From positions 3,256,001 through 3,320,000 of the forward strand of contig JAWRVZ010000041.1 in assembly GCA_037043235.1 (NCBI GenBank): a DNA stretch of 64,000 nucleotides, read 5' to 3'. Position numbers and translations under genes: made by a program. This stretch comes from Rhodeus uyekii. Lineage: Eukaryota > Chordata > Actinopteri > Cypriniformes > Acheilognathidae. Under the pieces are notes generated by a model. It did not search any database. It was not told the origin of the DNA and worked only from the letters and a program-made list of their open reading frames with translations. The first letter of the stretch is position 1; each line of letters starts with the position of its first letter. Positions 1-11,572 of this stretch are shown piece after piece.

Positions 1-3000
1 GGATCAAGGAGCATCTCTAAATCTCCTCTAGAACAACATGTCTGAGCTTTAAGCGCCATGTGGCCTTGCTGCTTAATGTGTTTCAAGGCTTTGTTCCAGA
101 GATGCTTTCTCAGCATAAACACACATTTCATCTACTCCCTTTTTTCCCCTTGAGGAACAACAGGGCTGCTTTGTTCCACCTTATTTTCCCCTGCGAGGTA
201 CCATGAAAGTGCTTAAAAATGTCTGTGACACCACAAATCAGTGGCTGTTTATCCCACTTATGATAAAGTAGAGGAACGCTTGTAGACAACAAAGTCGGCC
301 ATTCCTCTCTTCCTGAAGACATTTGCTTTGCCATTGATGCCTGGGAAGGCCATTACCATTAATCACACCAAAGAATTACACAGTGCGCAGTCCAGACCAG
401 TCCATCTCGGAGTTGTGTTTAGATTTCGTGTTGTGCCTTTGGCAGATTACTGTTATTAATGGCAGAAAGGGCGCTACGCAAACTCTCATTAGATGTTATT
501 TTAATGGTGAGACTGATGGATTAAGATGTGAAAGAGGCAATGCTTGCTTCTACAACCAGTTAATATGAGCCAATTATTGCAGCACATTCACAGCCTCAAT
601 ATATATATATTTTTTTCAATGATAGTCAACTTGGTTCCGGTTCATTTCAGAATGATTTTAGCACTAGTACACTCAGCATTTTACTACTTAGTCCGTGCTA
701 TACTTAGCGTCTCTTCAGATCCCAACTGCTTCCTGAGGCGATCCATGAGCTATGTTGGGTTTTTTTTCATTCATTTGTTACACAGTAGTTGGTGATGTGT
801 TTTTTATGAGACATTGCAGCAGCTTCATGTCAGCCCCGCACTCCATCTCTCAAGACATTTAAGGCACCGTTTTAACAGTGACATACCAGGCGGCCCAGGA
901 ACTGCATTAATAAATGTTAGGAGCACAGTGGAGATGTCTCACTGACATTTAACGGTAATATCCGGCCAGGCAGTCTCCAATACATGTGGTAGCTGAAGGT
1001 GAGGAGCAGATGGAGATTATGCAGGCTATAAACAGGTCTGTATGACTTCCTCTGGGCAAAGGCTTATGCCACAGGGCGGATCAATACAACACTGCAACGA
1101 GCCAGAGTAACTGAATGTACTGCAAGCCTGTTTAGTGGATTTAAGCTTGGTTAAAGCTCAGCTCAACACATGAGCAGGTATAGTAGTACAGCTGTATTAC
1201 ATATGTTTGACCTTCAAAGCTGTAGTTCTTCTGATCACAATCTCTGATGAGAAGGTTGTGACGTTGGCAAAGGAGGACCTGAACATCGGAAGGGACACAT
1301 TTAGTTGTTGCTGTTTTCAAGCTCCCAAATATTTCTTTTCAGCGCACTTTCATTGATGAACTTTTTTTTCACAGTTACAACAGCAACTTAGTTACTGAGT
1401 TACACCATCTTTTTCACAAAGATAACCCTTTTATCCTTTCTGAGAAAGAGATATTGGCAAATTGGAGCCTTTCCGATCCAGTTTTGGTTGGTTGTTGTTA
1501 TCAGAGGGGGCCACAGTAAGGTGTGGCTATCCTTCCATTCTTGACTTTTAAAACCAATTCCAGGTTAACCTAGGAACTTTGCCGGACACTTAGTGTCCAA
1601 AAATGATGTATAATGTTGAACTTTCTCCCATGCATTCATGTATACCTTTATAGGTAAGTTTCTGCACATTGTTATGTCACAAAACAGTTCTGTTAGTGGA
1701 CATAGAGAGGATCTGCTCCATTTTGTGTAATAAATGTATGTGTGGAGTCTGTGAAAATCTGTCCTTCCTTTGTGGCTTCACCCACTTGATCATTCATATT
1801 TGTTAATAAGAATGAGGGAGAACAAAGAAATTCCTGTGATTGAGGTTATCATTCGGTGTTGATAAATCCCTCTTGTTCTCCACAAGTTGTTGTTATCTGA
1901 TGGCAAAAGGCATCTGTTTTTTGTTGTCCACAGAAATAAGATCAGATTAAAGTGAAACTCTTTCCACACGAGGGATGGAAAGGTGTTGCCTTTCTTTTCT
2001 CCTGCTGTTCACTACATATTGACTTTATCACACTTTCTTGACGGGTCTTCTCTGTTATATCAATTTCTTTTTCTTTTTCCCCTGTTTTTTTTTCTCCTGC
2101 AGACCCCCACCACCACCACAAATATAAAAACAATTATTAATACAGAAATTTAAAAAAGCTAGTCATAGATATTTGCAAATCATTGAATGTATGAAGTGCA
2201 TTATTAATGTGTTTTTAAGAGAATATAAATAGAGTGATAAAGTGAAGTAAGATTTTCATAAGTTGTCAGTCAACCACATAAATGGCACAAAAATGTGGTT
2301 GGCTGCTTTAAATGTTGTTCAGATGTTCTCTTGCAGTCTAAGTGGGAGGTTCTTGGGCAGAATAAGCTGTGAAATGACTCACTGCCAATCAAAAACTGAG
2401 TGTAAGACTACTGGGAGTAGCATCAGAATCTTCTGAAAGATTCAGTCTAAAGAAGTTTTTAATGAGTTTTGAGGAGGTGGACACTTTCAGATTGATGTTG
2501 ACGGGCTCTTTAAAAACATGCAAATTAAAAGACAGAAAATGCATGGTGTCCTTTCGTGGCACAGGGACATCGTCAAATACTTGGACTTCAAGGACACCTT
2601 GTGCATGCACCAGGGACGAATGGACCTTTGCAAAGGAGAGACATAATGCTGAATTTATGGTAGTGGTGACAGGCATAATTAGCATCAGGTGCTAATAAGT
2701 TGCCAGCAGCGGTACATTGTCATTCCCACTCTTGTCCATCCTTTTATGAGCTTGGATTTTTCGAGTTCTTGAAATTAAAGATCCATGAAATCAAGTTATA
2801 ATTTTGTGGCTGTTGATAATATACTGAAAAATATGTGTTCTATGCTATGTATATGTATATGTGTGTGTGTGTGTGGGTGTGTGTGTGTGTGTGTAGACAG
2901 ATAGATAGACAGATGCTTAGGTGCATTGTAATTGTTGCATCTATCCCTCAACTTAACAGTGACAGACTGAATCCTGCCGCCCATGGGAGCGCATACCCGG

Positions 3001-4280
3001 ATTGGCAGGAGACATTTATGTGACGTGAGCTTATCCAGGTTAGGACATGGTGCTTACAGTTTGTTGACATCAGAAGGATTGAGCTTTGGGGAGACCCAGG
3101 TGTGACGGGATACAGGATGTGTCATCTGTCAGAGGTTCACCGGATTGGGCTGATTTCCCAACAGTCCAGAGCAGGTGTGAACGTATGCCATCCTTAGTGA
3201 TATGGAGACAGCCTGAAAGAGATTTAGACAGTGTAGCAAAAATGAATTGGCTTGAAATAATTTGGGCTAAATGCTGAATGTGTCCTTTATTCGACTGTAG
3301 ACAATACACTACCCTGAGTTATCATGAACACCCTCAACCTTATTAGTATTTTCATTAAGTTTTCAACAAATATGAAGATAAATCATTTCAGGGGGAATTC
3401 CTGACTATTAGTTCCCAGCACAAAAATGACTCCTAGCGTTTCTGCTAAAAGGTGTTATAAGTTAGATTCAATTACAGTTGAGTCGTTGGCTGACGCGCAT
3501 GATGTAACATGTAGCAGTGAAGTAGAAATTGAACTGCCTGTGTGGTTAACAGCTACATCGATACTGAAGTGAACTTCTAGGCCAACCCTCTCATCATTGC
3601 TCCGTGTAATTGGGTAATCTGGCTGTGGTCTTTCCTTAAGCTAGCTCTAGCAGAGACTTCATGGCTTAGCCAAGCCTGTCCGCTTGCCCATGGGTGCAGT
3701 TTTTGGAGAATCAGTGAGTCACTCCAAATACTCTCCTTCTCACTGTGGCAGTTTGCCCTATCATTAAAAGATGTTGTTTGTCATCTGTCATTTCTTTTGA
3801 AGGGTTATAGAACCTGGAACCTTCCTAGTTGGACATCGGTTGTGTGGGAGTGTTTGAATTATGTACAGCTCAGACCCAAGTGCACAAGTCCATGTAATGA
3901 GCTATTTTAAAATCCCTGCTCATGGCTCTTTCCATATCAGTAAGTCACGCAATATCACACCATTCTGCTCATAGCCATTTTTCGCACCTAAATTAGCATG
4001 CAAACACAAAGGCATATACAATTGCATGCTAAGGAGGCAGTTACCGTAGCCGTGATCGGGTGGGAAACTGTGTCTCATTTGAATTTCAAAAGCCGAACGA
4101 TTAACAATGCAGGAAAAAAAGATCGGACAAAAAAAGTGTTACATCAACGTGCTTTGTAGAGCTTTGGTTCCAATTTACAACTTGTAATTTATTTTTTCTT
4201 GCTATTAAGTTACTTATTACAGGCGAAGTTACTTATTCTAGAAAGTAGACACATGCACAATTCAATGTTTTTAGTTTAAA
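1..4280. other. Intronic/intergenic DNA, no gene recognised
   Basis: AT-rich single-copy-looking sequence with scattered short open frames that lack splice-site context or recognisable domains. If the exon at 11460 is igsf21 exon 2, this is probably part of the preceding intron. I saw no exon encoding a signal peptide that could be exon 1, but a short first exon would be easy to miss. A short (TG)n tract lies at about 2859-2894. Confidence 0.6.
2859..2894. repeat. (TG)n microsatellite followed by (AGAT)-like units
   Basis: A run of TG dinucleotides with one GG interruption, followed by a few AGAT/AGAC units. Simple repeat, read directly. Confidence 0.9.
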
Positions 4281-4605
4281 GGGGACCTGTTTTTACAAAA
4301 TGTAACATAAGATGTTGTCCCCAGAATGTGTTTATGAAGTTTCAGCTCAAATGCAGATGATTTATTATAGCATGTCCATTTTGCCCCTATTTGGGTGGGA
4401 GTTACTTTGTACCTTAATGTATGTACCTTTAAATGCAACTGAGATTCAAAGATTGGTTGGAACCTTTACAGCTCATGCTTCGGATACTCCACAGCAACAT
4501 AACTGTAGAATCTCTGTAGAATCTCATGCAGATATGATGTCAGAAATGGTCAGAAGAGGTGTTCAGCCTTATATGTTTGAACCAGAGTCAGACACAGATG
4601 GATAG
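4281..4605 (+). mobile_element. Decayed teleost DNA-transposon fragment
   Basis: Begins with AAAGGGGACCTG and continues with a segment (CCCCAGAATGTGTTTATGAAG and following) that I recognise as a very common teleost interspersed repeat. The 97-codon open frame starting at 4312 ends in a segment reading GVQPYMFEPESD. That resembles the N-terminus of the P2X7-like/zinc-finger proteins carried by some fish elements. Terminal repeats are not intact and the superfamily is uncertain. The frame is too short and compositionally mixed to be called a gene. Confidence 0.4.
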
Positions 4606-4725
4606 ACTCTATACTAACAGAGCAGATCATCACTTGTCATGAGTGGGACATTTGGTATTTTTACCATTATAGACTGGTTCTTTACACACACTGTGGCCAC
4701 ATCTATCCATTTGCACACATATACA

Positions 4726-4726
4726 T

Positions 4727-4781
<55 letters not shown>
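4726..4781. repeat. (AC)n then (AT)n compound microsatellite
   Basis: About ten AC units followed by about twenty AT units, directly abutting the truncated pogo-like element that starts at 4787. Confidence 0.9.
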
Positions 4782-4786
<5 letters not shown>

Positions 4787-4788
<2 letters not shown>

Positions 4789-5105
4789 GTGGAGTTCACT
4801 TATCTCAACCTCGGTTAACTCGCCAACCCTATTATGTAGACGTTTTTGAAGTGGAACCGCCAAACTCCCTATTTGTCTTAGCATTTTCTTTTCGGTTATG
4901 TCGATTATTTTATGTCACCGAACTCTAATATCTCGAGCACAAAAGAGGGACAAATTTGCCGCTTCACATGAGTTATCTCGATCCAGTGACTAAAGATAGT
5001 ACATGCCATGACCATTTTAGTTTTTTCCGGTCCTTCCGGCCGCTTTACTTTTACCCAGTCAGATTGTGATTTTACAGCGGTAGGTCGCATTAGTTTGTGT
5101 GGTCA
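4787..5105 (+). mobile_element. Truncated pogo/Tigger-like element (one end only)
   Basis: Starts TAGTGGAGTTCACTTATCTC, matching in inverted orientation the right end of the elements at 7935 and 9009. It also shares the GTTAACTCG..., GAAGTGGAACCGCCAAACTCCCTATTTGTC and CTCGAGCAC...GAGGGACAAATTTG blocks with them. No matching second inverted repeat (CTCCACTG) was found downstream, so the element is truncated or its other end is too decayed. The right boundary is approximate. It lies against an (AT)n tract, as the other copies do. Confidence 0.6.
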
Positions 5106-7701
5106 TGTCAAAAGGGCCGTATGTTGTGTAATTGAAGATTTCATGTATATAATTGCACTTTTGTTATATACATAATTTGTTTTGATGGGACGAATGCTGG
5201 TGTTCAAGCGTGATTACGAAATTACACAAAGCAGATTACATTGGCATCGACAAATACATCGTTACTGATAGAAGTTTAGATGGATTTGTTTTCAAGCAGA
5301 CCGTTAAAGACAAAACGCAACAAAGCATTTTAGACTTTAAAGAAACCATAGTAACCATGTGTGCAATACTTTTCAGAACTGTGTCCGAGCGAAATGATTG
5401 TGTCATGAGCGAATGTGTTTATGTGACTGTTTACGCTGTGAGTGAAATTGTGTTTGCAATGTTGGAGAATATAATTAAAGGTTTGTATCGAGAATCAAAG
5501 GTGTTTTTTATTGTATACTGGTAAATCTCTGCTGTTAGTTGGTGCATATATATATATATATATATATTATGTGGAATATATACATACAGTATACTGTACA
5601 TGTAGATATATACCAACATAAAGTAAATATCAGCTAGAATAAATTGCTTTTTTTTTCTTAAGTGATGTTTTTTCCAGCTCTTTAAGTGTAATTTTTTACC
5701 CTACTTAATAATTTGACATTTAAATAAAAATACCACATATGCTTGCCTTGCACCAATTTCTTGAGACTTTCCAAGCTCTTTATGGACGTATGGGTGCTAA
5801 GTGGAAGGGATTTTATTTGAGAGCTTCAGCTCCTTTTAATGACCTGTAGCTCTTGAGGCTTATCCATTCAAATCTCCTCTGGCGTAAAGATCCCTCGAGC
5901 GTGATGATTAAATTAACATTCTTTAACAAGCACATCAAGGTGCAGCGAGATCTCAGAGAGAATGCTTCACGTGTTGGAATGGCAGCCCACCTTACAATAG
6001 GAATGCAACCTTTCAGAATAATTCTTTCCGACAAAAGACTGTTATAATTCAGTCTTCATAATTTAAAAGAGAGGTCCATCTGACTGTGTACATTTGGTGT
6101 ATTTAACAACATACGTTTTCAGCAATCCAGCTGTACTCAATACGTCTTGGTTTAATATCCAGGAACCACATCAATTTCTAGAAGGTAAAGTTTGGAAGAA
6201 AGTGATTTCTTGGGGTCCAGGTTCCATCACAGTTTGGGAATTTTGAAACAGTGAGGTCACATATCTGCTGGAATTTCCTTCCTATCCTTGCTCCTTTATT
6301 TCCCTCGAGGCTTGGAGTGAGCTACTCTGTCTTCCACTGAGATAAATGTACAGAATTGCCAAGTCAATTCTGTCAGTCTGACACAGTGATAAGGCTTTGG
6401 CCGATGCGGTGAGCAATTGAGCTGTTTTGTCTGACAAGAGCTAATTGAGACCTCAAGATGGACAGATTATTGAAAAGCAGGGAATTGGTCTGCTGAATCA
6501 TTTCATTTTACTTTCATAGAGTACGCTGAGGCATAATGATTCATGCTTCACATACTTGTTTGGGCATTTGACAGCAATTGTTGTTTTGGGTGCAATGCAT
6601 AATTCATTCAGAGACTTAAAAACATTAAATTAGTTTTAGAAGCAATGTTGGTCTAAAAGCACTGTGGAAATTCCTGTATGTTGTGGTTCTGATATTGTAT
6701 TACAGCACTGTTGAAATGAAGAGTAATATCTAATGTGACATATCAATATTAGGTGGAATGTAAATATGATGTAAAAGTAAAAGATATTTGATTGTAAAAC
6801 AGCACATCAAGGTAGTAATCATATGAACATGTCAACTGTGAGATTTCTGTTGAAAATGGCAATGAATACAGATTTGAGTATTATAATATTTTATTCTCCA
6901 CCAAAAAATCACTTCCCTATGGAGCTTTCAAACCCCATGTTTCTCATTTTACATCAATATTAAAGAAATCTGCTGTAGTCTATAGTCTTCAGTTAAATGA
7001 ATTTTTAAGATGTATCTCTTAAGGTAAATGAGCAGATTGGCAGGGAGCGCTAAGGAGTTTTATTTTAATTTGTCCCCCACTGTGAGAGACTTAATTTCCC
7101 AGCATGCACTTTCATGTAAGATTGGATATCTCCATATGTAGGGATATTTCAGATGAACATGAAACATCTGAAGCTATTATCCCCTCCTGTAATGGGAAAA
7201 CTCATACATATATATACACTAGTAAAATAAACAATGAACCGACATTTTCTCACATTGATGTTGTGGATCTCCCTCCTCTTTCGCTGCCTGTGGTAAGAGG
7301 AGTATTGACTGGTTAGATGGATAGACTGTGCAGTCAGTAGGATCCAGGCCACCTGCTAGGCAGCTAGAGAGAGTGCTCACTAGAGCAGGACGTTCCCATC
7401 TTTATCCTTAAGAGGCGAGAGCTCTTCCATTTGTCATTCATGTCTGCACCCAAGTATTTTGATAAATGTGTTTTCGGTGTGTTGGAAATGTGATCAACTT
7501 TGCAATTACGCTCATTAGCTCCTTAAACCTGGAGCACATATTTTGATAATCAGAAATGATTCAGAGATTCGGATGTGGAAGAATTTGTTTCCCATACAAT
7601 TCTTTTGAAATCTTACAAAATTTGCTACAAAGCGTTTTAGAAAAGTAAAAAAAAAATTTTTTGCAAACAAATAAGGTAAAATAGAATGCATAAAAGGTTG
7701 G

Positions 7702-7702
<1 letters not shown>
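5106..7702. other. Intronic DNA, no gene recognised
   Basis: AT-rich sequence. A 104-codon open frame at 5210-5524 (+) has no recognisable domain. It may be unrelated sequence next to, or a decayed part of, the pogo-like element that begins at 4787. A short (AT)n tract lies at about 5548-5567. Nothing else supported. Confidence 0.5.

Positions 7703-7759
<57 letters not shown>
7703..7759. repeat. (AT)n microsatellite
   Basis: About 28 uninterrupted TA units immediately before the Tigger-like end at 7763. Pogo and Tc1/mariner elements insert at TA, so such tracts are natural targets. Confidence 0.95.
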
Positions 7760-7762
<3 letters not shown>

Positions 7763-7918
7763 CAGTAATACCTCGGTTTACGAGTTTAATTCGTTCCAAG
7801 AGTGAGCTGGTAAGCCAAAATGCTCGTAAACCAAAACAAATATACCCATAGAAATGCACTAAAAATCTATTTATTTGTTTCACACGACCACAAATGCCCA
7901 TTGGACTTTTCCACACAA
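7763..7918 (+). mobile_element. Tigger/pogo-like terminal fragment
   Basis: Starts CAGTAATACCTCGGTTTACG directly after TA, the classic start of Tigger-type inverted repeats (CAGT..TACCTCG..TTACGA). It contains an internal partial inverted match (GTTTACGAG / CTCGTAAACC). No opposite terminal repeat is visible before the next element begins at 7935, so this is a truncated end. The family assignment follows from the terminal motif only. Confidence 0.6.
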
Positions 7919-7934
7919 AAAATATATATACATA

Positions 7935-8986
7935 CAGTGGAGTTCGGTTATGTTGACGGCCTCGGGGGTTGTAAAAAAGCATCTAGATAACCCATATAAC
8001 ATGTATTACCGATTTCCCACATATAACCCGCAGATAATCCGCACACTCATATAGCCCGCGGGTTTTGGGTTTTGTGTAAAAAATCGTTGGCATAACCCGC
8101 ACCCATAGAATTATTAACTCTTTTGTGTAAGATCACATTTCAAATTTAAAATGTTGCTCGCATGACGTCAATTATCCATAACTGTTCAGGCTCGGTATAC
8201 AGTGCTTGGGTGCGAAATTCACACAATAAGAAAACAAACACAAGTTAGAATCAGAAGAAAAAGAAAATGCAGTCTCTCCCGCTTTCCAGCAGCACGTCCT
8301 TTTAAGTAGCGTGTTGACAGGTCAGACAGCCTATCAGCGCCAGCTGTCAGAGTGATATTGCAAGCGCCAAAGACAACAACCCTCACAAGAACGAAAAATG
8401 AACATTTATTGATGTACATGATATGAGTTATTAAATGAGAATGTACATGCTCGTGTTTTTGGTGTCTTTTTACACAACAGTGTTGCCGTGATTTGTTTGA
8501 TGAAGCGATCGGCATTCATCAAAAAAATAAATATACATACACTGCACTGTGTATGTTTGCTAACAATAAAAGGCATATGTAAAACCACCACAATAAAAAA
8601 ACACCTTTGATTCTTGATACAAACCTTATTATATTCTCCAACATTGCAAACACAAAGATTGCTCACAAAATCACAAAAAACGTGCGGGATGCTACAGCGT
8701 GTTATCCCTCAGACGAGATCAACGACACGGAGTGAACCATCATTGGAGTGAGGGGACCGCGATCCACGAACTAGGTACGCAAATTAATCACGAAATAACC
8801 ATGTGAAGTGGCGAATTTGTCCCTCTTTTGTTCTCAAGATAATAGATTTCGGCAACATAAAAAAGATCGACATAACCCACAAGAAAATGCTAGGACAAAT
8901 AGGGAGTTTGGTGGTTCCACTTCAAAAAATGTAGACATAATAGGATTGGCCAGTTAACCGTGAGTCGAGATAAGTGAATTCCACTG
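7935..8986 (-). mobile_element. Pogo/Tigger-like non-autonomous element, copy A
   Basis: A 1052-bp element running from CAGTGGAGTTCGGTTATGTT to ...GAGATAAGTGAATTCCACTG. It has short imperfect terminal inverted repeats (CAGTGGAGTTC..TTAT.TCGA type) and a TA on its left; the right flank reads TG. It shares with copy B (9009-10202) the AATAAGAAAACAAA..AAGT.AGAATCAGAA block, the TTGACAGGTCAGACAGCCTATCAGCGC block and the minus-strand stretch around 8450-8515. It lacks the CENP-B-type coding segment still visible in copy B, so it is an internally deleted derivative. Orientation is taken from copy B. Confidence 0.75.
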
Positions 8987-9008
8987 TGTATATATATATA
9001 TATATATA

Positions 9009-10200
9009 CAGTGGAGTTTGGTTATGTCGACGGCGTCGGGGGTGGGGAAAAAGCATCGAGATAACCGTTTCGCGAGATAACCCATACATCATATATTACA
9101 TATATTAACATACAATCCATATACTATATTACCGATTTCTCCACATATAACCCTCAGATGCAGATAATCCGCAATTCACGCAATAAGAAAACAAATACAA
9201 GTCAGAATCAGAACAAAAAGAAAAGCAGTCTCTCTTTCTCTCCAAAGTACAGTCTCTCCCTCTCTCCTCTCTGCGCTGTGCTCGTCCTTTTAAGAGAAGA
9301 GCCCGCCCTCATGTCAGCACAGCCAATCACGTTTTCTTGCATGATTGACAGGTCAGACAGCCTATCAGCGCAGCTGTCAGAGTGACCGTGGAAGCAGCAG
9401 CTGTCAGAGCCCAAAGATAACAACCCTCAAGAAAGAAAAATGAAAATTTATTGATGTAAATGAGAAAAATGAGATTAAATGAGAAAGAGGATGCTCGTGT
9501 TTTTGGTGGTTTTTTTACACAACAGTGTTGCCGCGATTTGTTTGATGAAGCGATCAGCTAAAATGTTCCGAGTCTCATCCAGAACTGTGCGCATTTGAGT
9601 CTTAAGTCACGAACCCACTTGATCCTGTTTAACCGATGCGCTCTCTCCACAAATCACTTTGAAGACAATGTGGTGCCTCTTTTTGAAACGATTCAGCCAC
9701 CCCGGATTTGCTTTAAAGTAAAGTCAAAGCAGCAAGAATGTCCACCTTCTCCATCAGCAAGGGACCATTGACGGGAAGGTTTGTTGCTCGTGGATTTGTG
9801 AACCACTGAAACACTGCACCGTCGACATCTTTGAGATTGATTGTCCAGTTTTCTCTTAACACCTCCAGACATTTTTAGAAAAAAAAAACAAAAAACACAG
9901 AATACCTGCAGTGTTATCCCTCAGATCAACGTGAGTGAACTGTCATTGAAGTGAGCCCGCGCTACACCTGCAACGCAAACTCAGCGAACTAGGTACGCTC
10001 ATGAGTCACGAAATAGCCATGTGAAGTGGATAATTTGTCTCTCATTTATGCTCGAGATACTAGATTTCGGCGAGATTAAGGAATCGACATAACCAACAGG
10101 AAAATACTGAGACAAATAGGGAGTTTGGCGGTTCCACTTCAAAATCGTCGACATAATAGTATTGGCGAGTTAACCATGACTCGAGATAAGTGAACTCCAC

Positions 10201-10202
<2 letters not shown>
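9009..10202 (-). mobile_element. Pogo/Tigger-like element, copy B
   Basis: A 1194-bp element flanked by TA on both sides (9007-9008 and 10203-10204), as expected for a pogo/Tc1-mariner target duplication, although both flanks lie in TA-rich microsatellites. The ends are CAGTGGAGTTTGGTTATGTC and the inverse of CAGTGGAGTTCACTTATCTC. A transposase remnant with the pogo/Tigger DNA-binding region lies on the minus strand (see 9541-9880). No DDE catalytic region remains. Only 22 bp of TG/TA repeat separate it from copy A, which has the same orientation. Confidence 0.8.
9541..9880 (-). pseudogene. Decayed pogo/Tigger transposase, CENP-B-type DNA-binding region
   Basis: On the minus strand two frame-shifted pieces can be read. 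The first includes DGAVFQWFTNPRATNLPVNG and continues PLLMEKV, typical of the second helix-turn-helix (CENP-B/HTH_Tnp_Tc5 type) of pogo/Tigger transposases. After a stop and a frameshift the second reads GWLNRFKKRHHIVFKVICGE followed by SASV, the conserved linker that follows this domain. The catalytic DDE domain is absent from the rest of the element. An intact protein would bind the terminal repeats in the nucleus and cut and paste the element at TA sites; this copy cannot. The pieces are seen directly and the family assignment is from the motifs. Confidence 0.75.
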
Positions 10203-10253
<51 letters not shown>

Positions 10254-10290
10254 GTGTATGTGTATGTGTATGTGTGTGTATATGTATATG
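10203..10290. repeat. (TATATG)n / (TATGTG)n microsatellite
   Basis: Hexanucleotide TATATG units drifting to TATGTG, starting at the TA that follows pogo-like copy B. Confidence 0.9.
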
Positions 10291-11459
10291 TGTGTGAAGT
10301 GCAGGTTATTAAAAGTCTGTGTATGAAGTCACTGGCCAAATAGTTTATTTGTGGGTTAAAATAGCCAAGCCGATTTGGAGACTAAATTAAACAGATGGCA
10401 AAGTGTCCATGGCTTAAATGTAATTAATGGAGCAATGGAAGCTCTCCTTAACACTTGTGTGTGTCTGATGTGCTGTTGAGAAGATCTGAGTTTGAGAATG
10501 TGGCTCTAGTGGGAAAAAAAAAACTTTGTCACATTGTCCTTTTTTAATTAAAATTTTAAACTTGTATAATTTTTTAATCATTTTATCTCTTTGATACTAG
10601 GAAAATGCAGTGAGAGTTTTGGGTCCTTTTGTTTCGTGCTTCTCCATATCTTGTTGTCGTATGTTTGAATATTAGAACAGAATAAATAATATGATTTCTC
10701 ATTGAATATTTCATTAAAATAAATTAGCATAACTTGAGTTAAAGATTTGCAAGGAATTTACATAACTAATTTGACAAACAAATTATATAATACTTAATTT
10801 TTTATCATCAAATGCATACCATATAAAATTAAAGTGCAAATTTCTCTAAAACTGAGTGTTATTCAGTATTTAACTGAATGTTGAAACACTTTTACAGCAA
10901 ACTACTGCAAAAAATAAACTGCTCTGCACTGTAAAATGTGGGAAGCTGCAACTTTTTTTTGAGAGTTATTTATTAGTTATTTATAGAGTTATTGTGTTGG
11001 TATAAATTAATGTTTATATTGATTCTGTGATCTAAATATTTTGTCTTATACAAAGCCAGTCTATTTAGATTTTTTCAGTATGTTATTTATTGTTTATTGT
11101 TTACTTGTGCATATGTGTTTGTGGCTTTGTTACATATATTCATTATCATAAATCGTGACTCTTTGAGCAATTCTCATTTTTCAGACTTTGAATTTAGTCT
11201 GCGTGACAGAGATGTTTTAGTTATTTTGCCGTGAATGTCTTAGATTCCTTAGAAACAAATGTTTCAATTAGTTTCAATTCACTCTGTAATAATTCTGAAT
11301 AATATGATAAATTATATCATGGTTTGGTCTGGTTTATGTTAAGCTTTTCCACCTGCACCTTGTATATCGCCATCTAGTCATTTGAGTCTTTTTTGTTTTT
11401 GTTTTTTTTATGTGTGAAAATGAACGTGGTTACAGTGATATTTTACTTTGCCTCTGCAG
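10291..11459. other. Intron immediately upstream of the igsf21 exon
   Basis: AT-rich, no repeat family recognised. The last bases form a polypyrimidine-like stretch ending TTTACTTTGCCTCTGCAG, a good 3' splice site. Confidence 0.7.
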
Positions 11460-11572
11460 GATATCTGACTGTAACGATAGAGCCCTTGCTACCAGTTGTT
11501 GTGGGAGAAACGGTGACTCTAAAGTGCAACTTCAAGACAGATGGAAGACTGAGAGAGATTGTTTGGTACAGG
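11460..11572 (+). CDS. igsf21: Internal exon of igsf21, first Ig V-type domain (partial)
   Basis: The 113-bp exon is bounded by CTCTGCAG at its start and the donor GTAAGT at 11573. Read in phase 1 (first codon split, Gly) it encodes YLTVTIEPLLPVVVGETVTL then KCNFKTDGRLREIVWYR. This matches, nearly residue for residue, the first residues after the signal peptide of vertebrate IGSF21 as I recall it. The Cys in LKCNF is the B-strand cysteine of the Ig V fold and the Trp in IVWYR is the core C-strand tryptophan. The partner cysteine (YxC) would be in the next exon, which I did not find here. IGSF21 is a GPI-anchored or secreted synaptic Ig protein reported to organise inhibitory presynaptic terminals through neurexin-2-alpha. 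Teleosts may have a/b paralogues and I cannot tell which this is. Phase 1 entry and phase 0 exit are inferred from the splice sites. Confidence 0.9.

Noticed and set aside
4312..4605. 97-codon open frame as an independent host gene
   Set aside because: Lies in a repeat fragment; only its last 20 or so residues resemble a known element-borne protein.
7515..7982. 155-codon minus-strand open frame
   Set aside because: Contains a long Ile-Tyr run from the (AT)n tract and spans two repeat ends. Not a gene.
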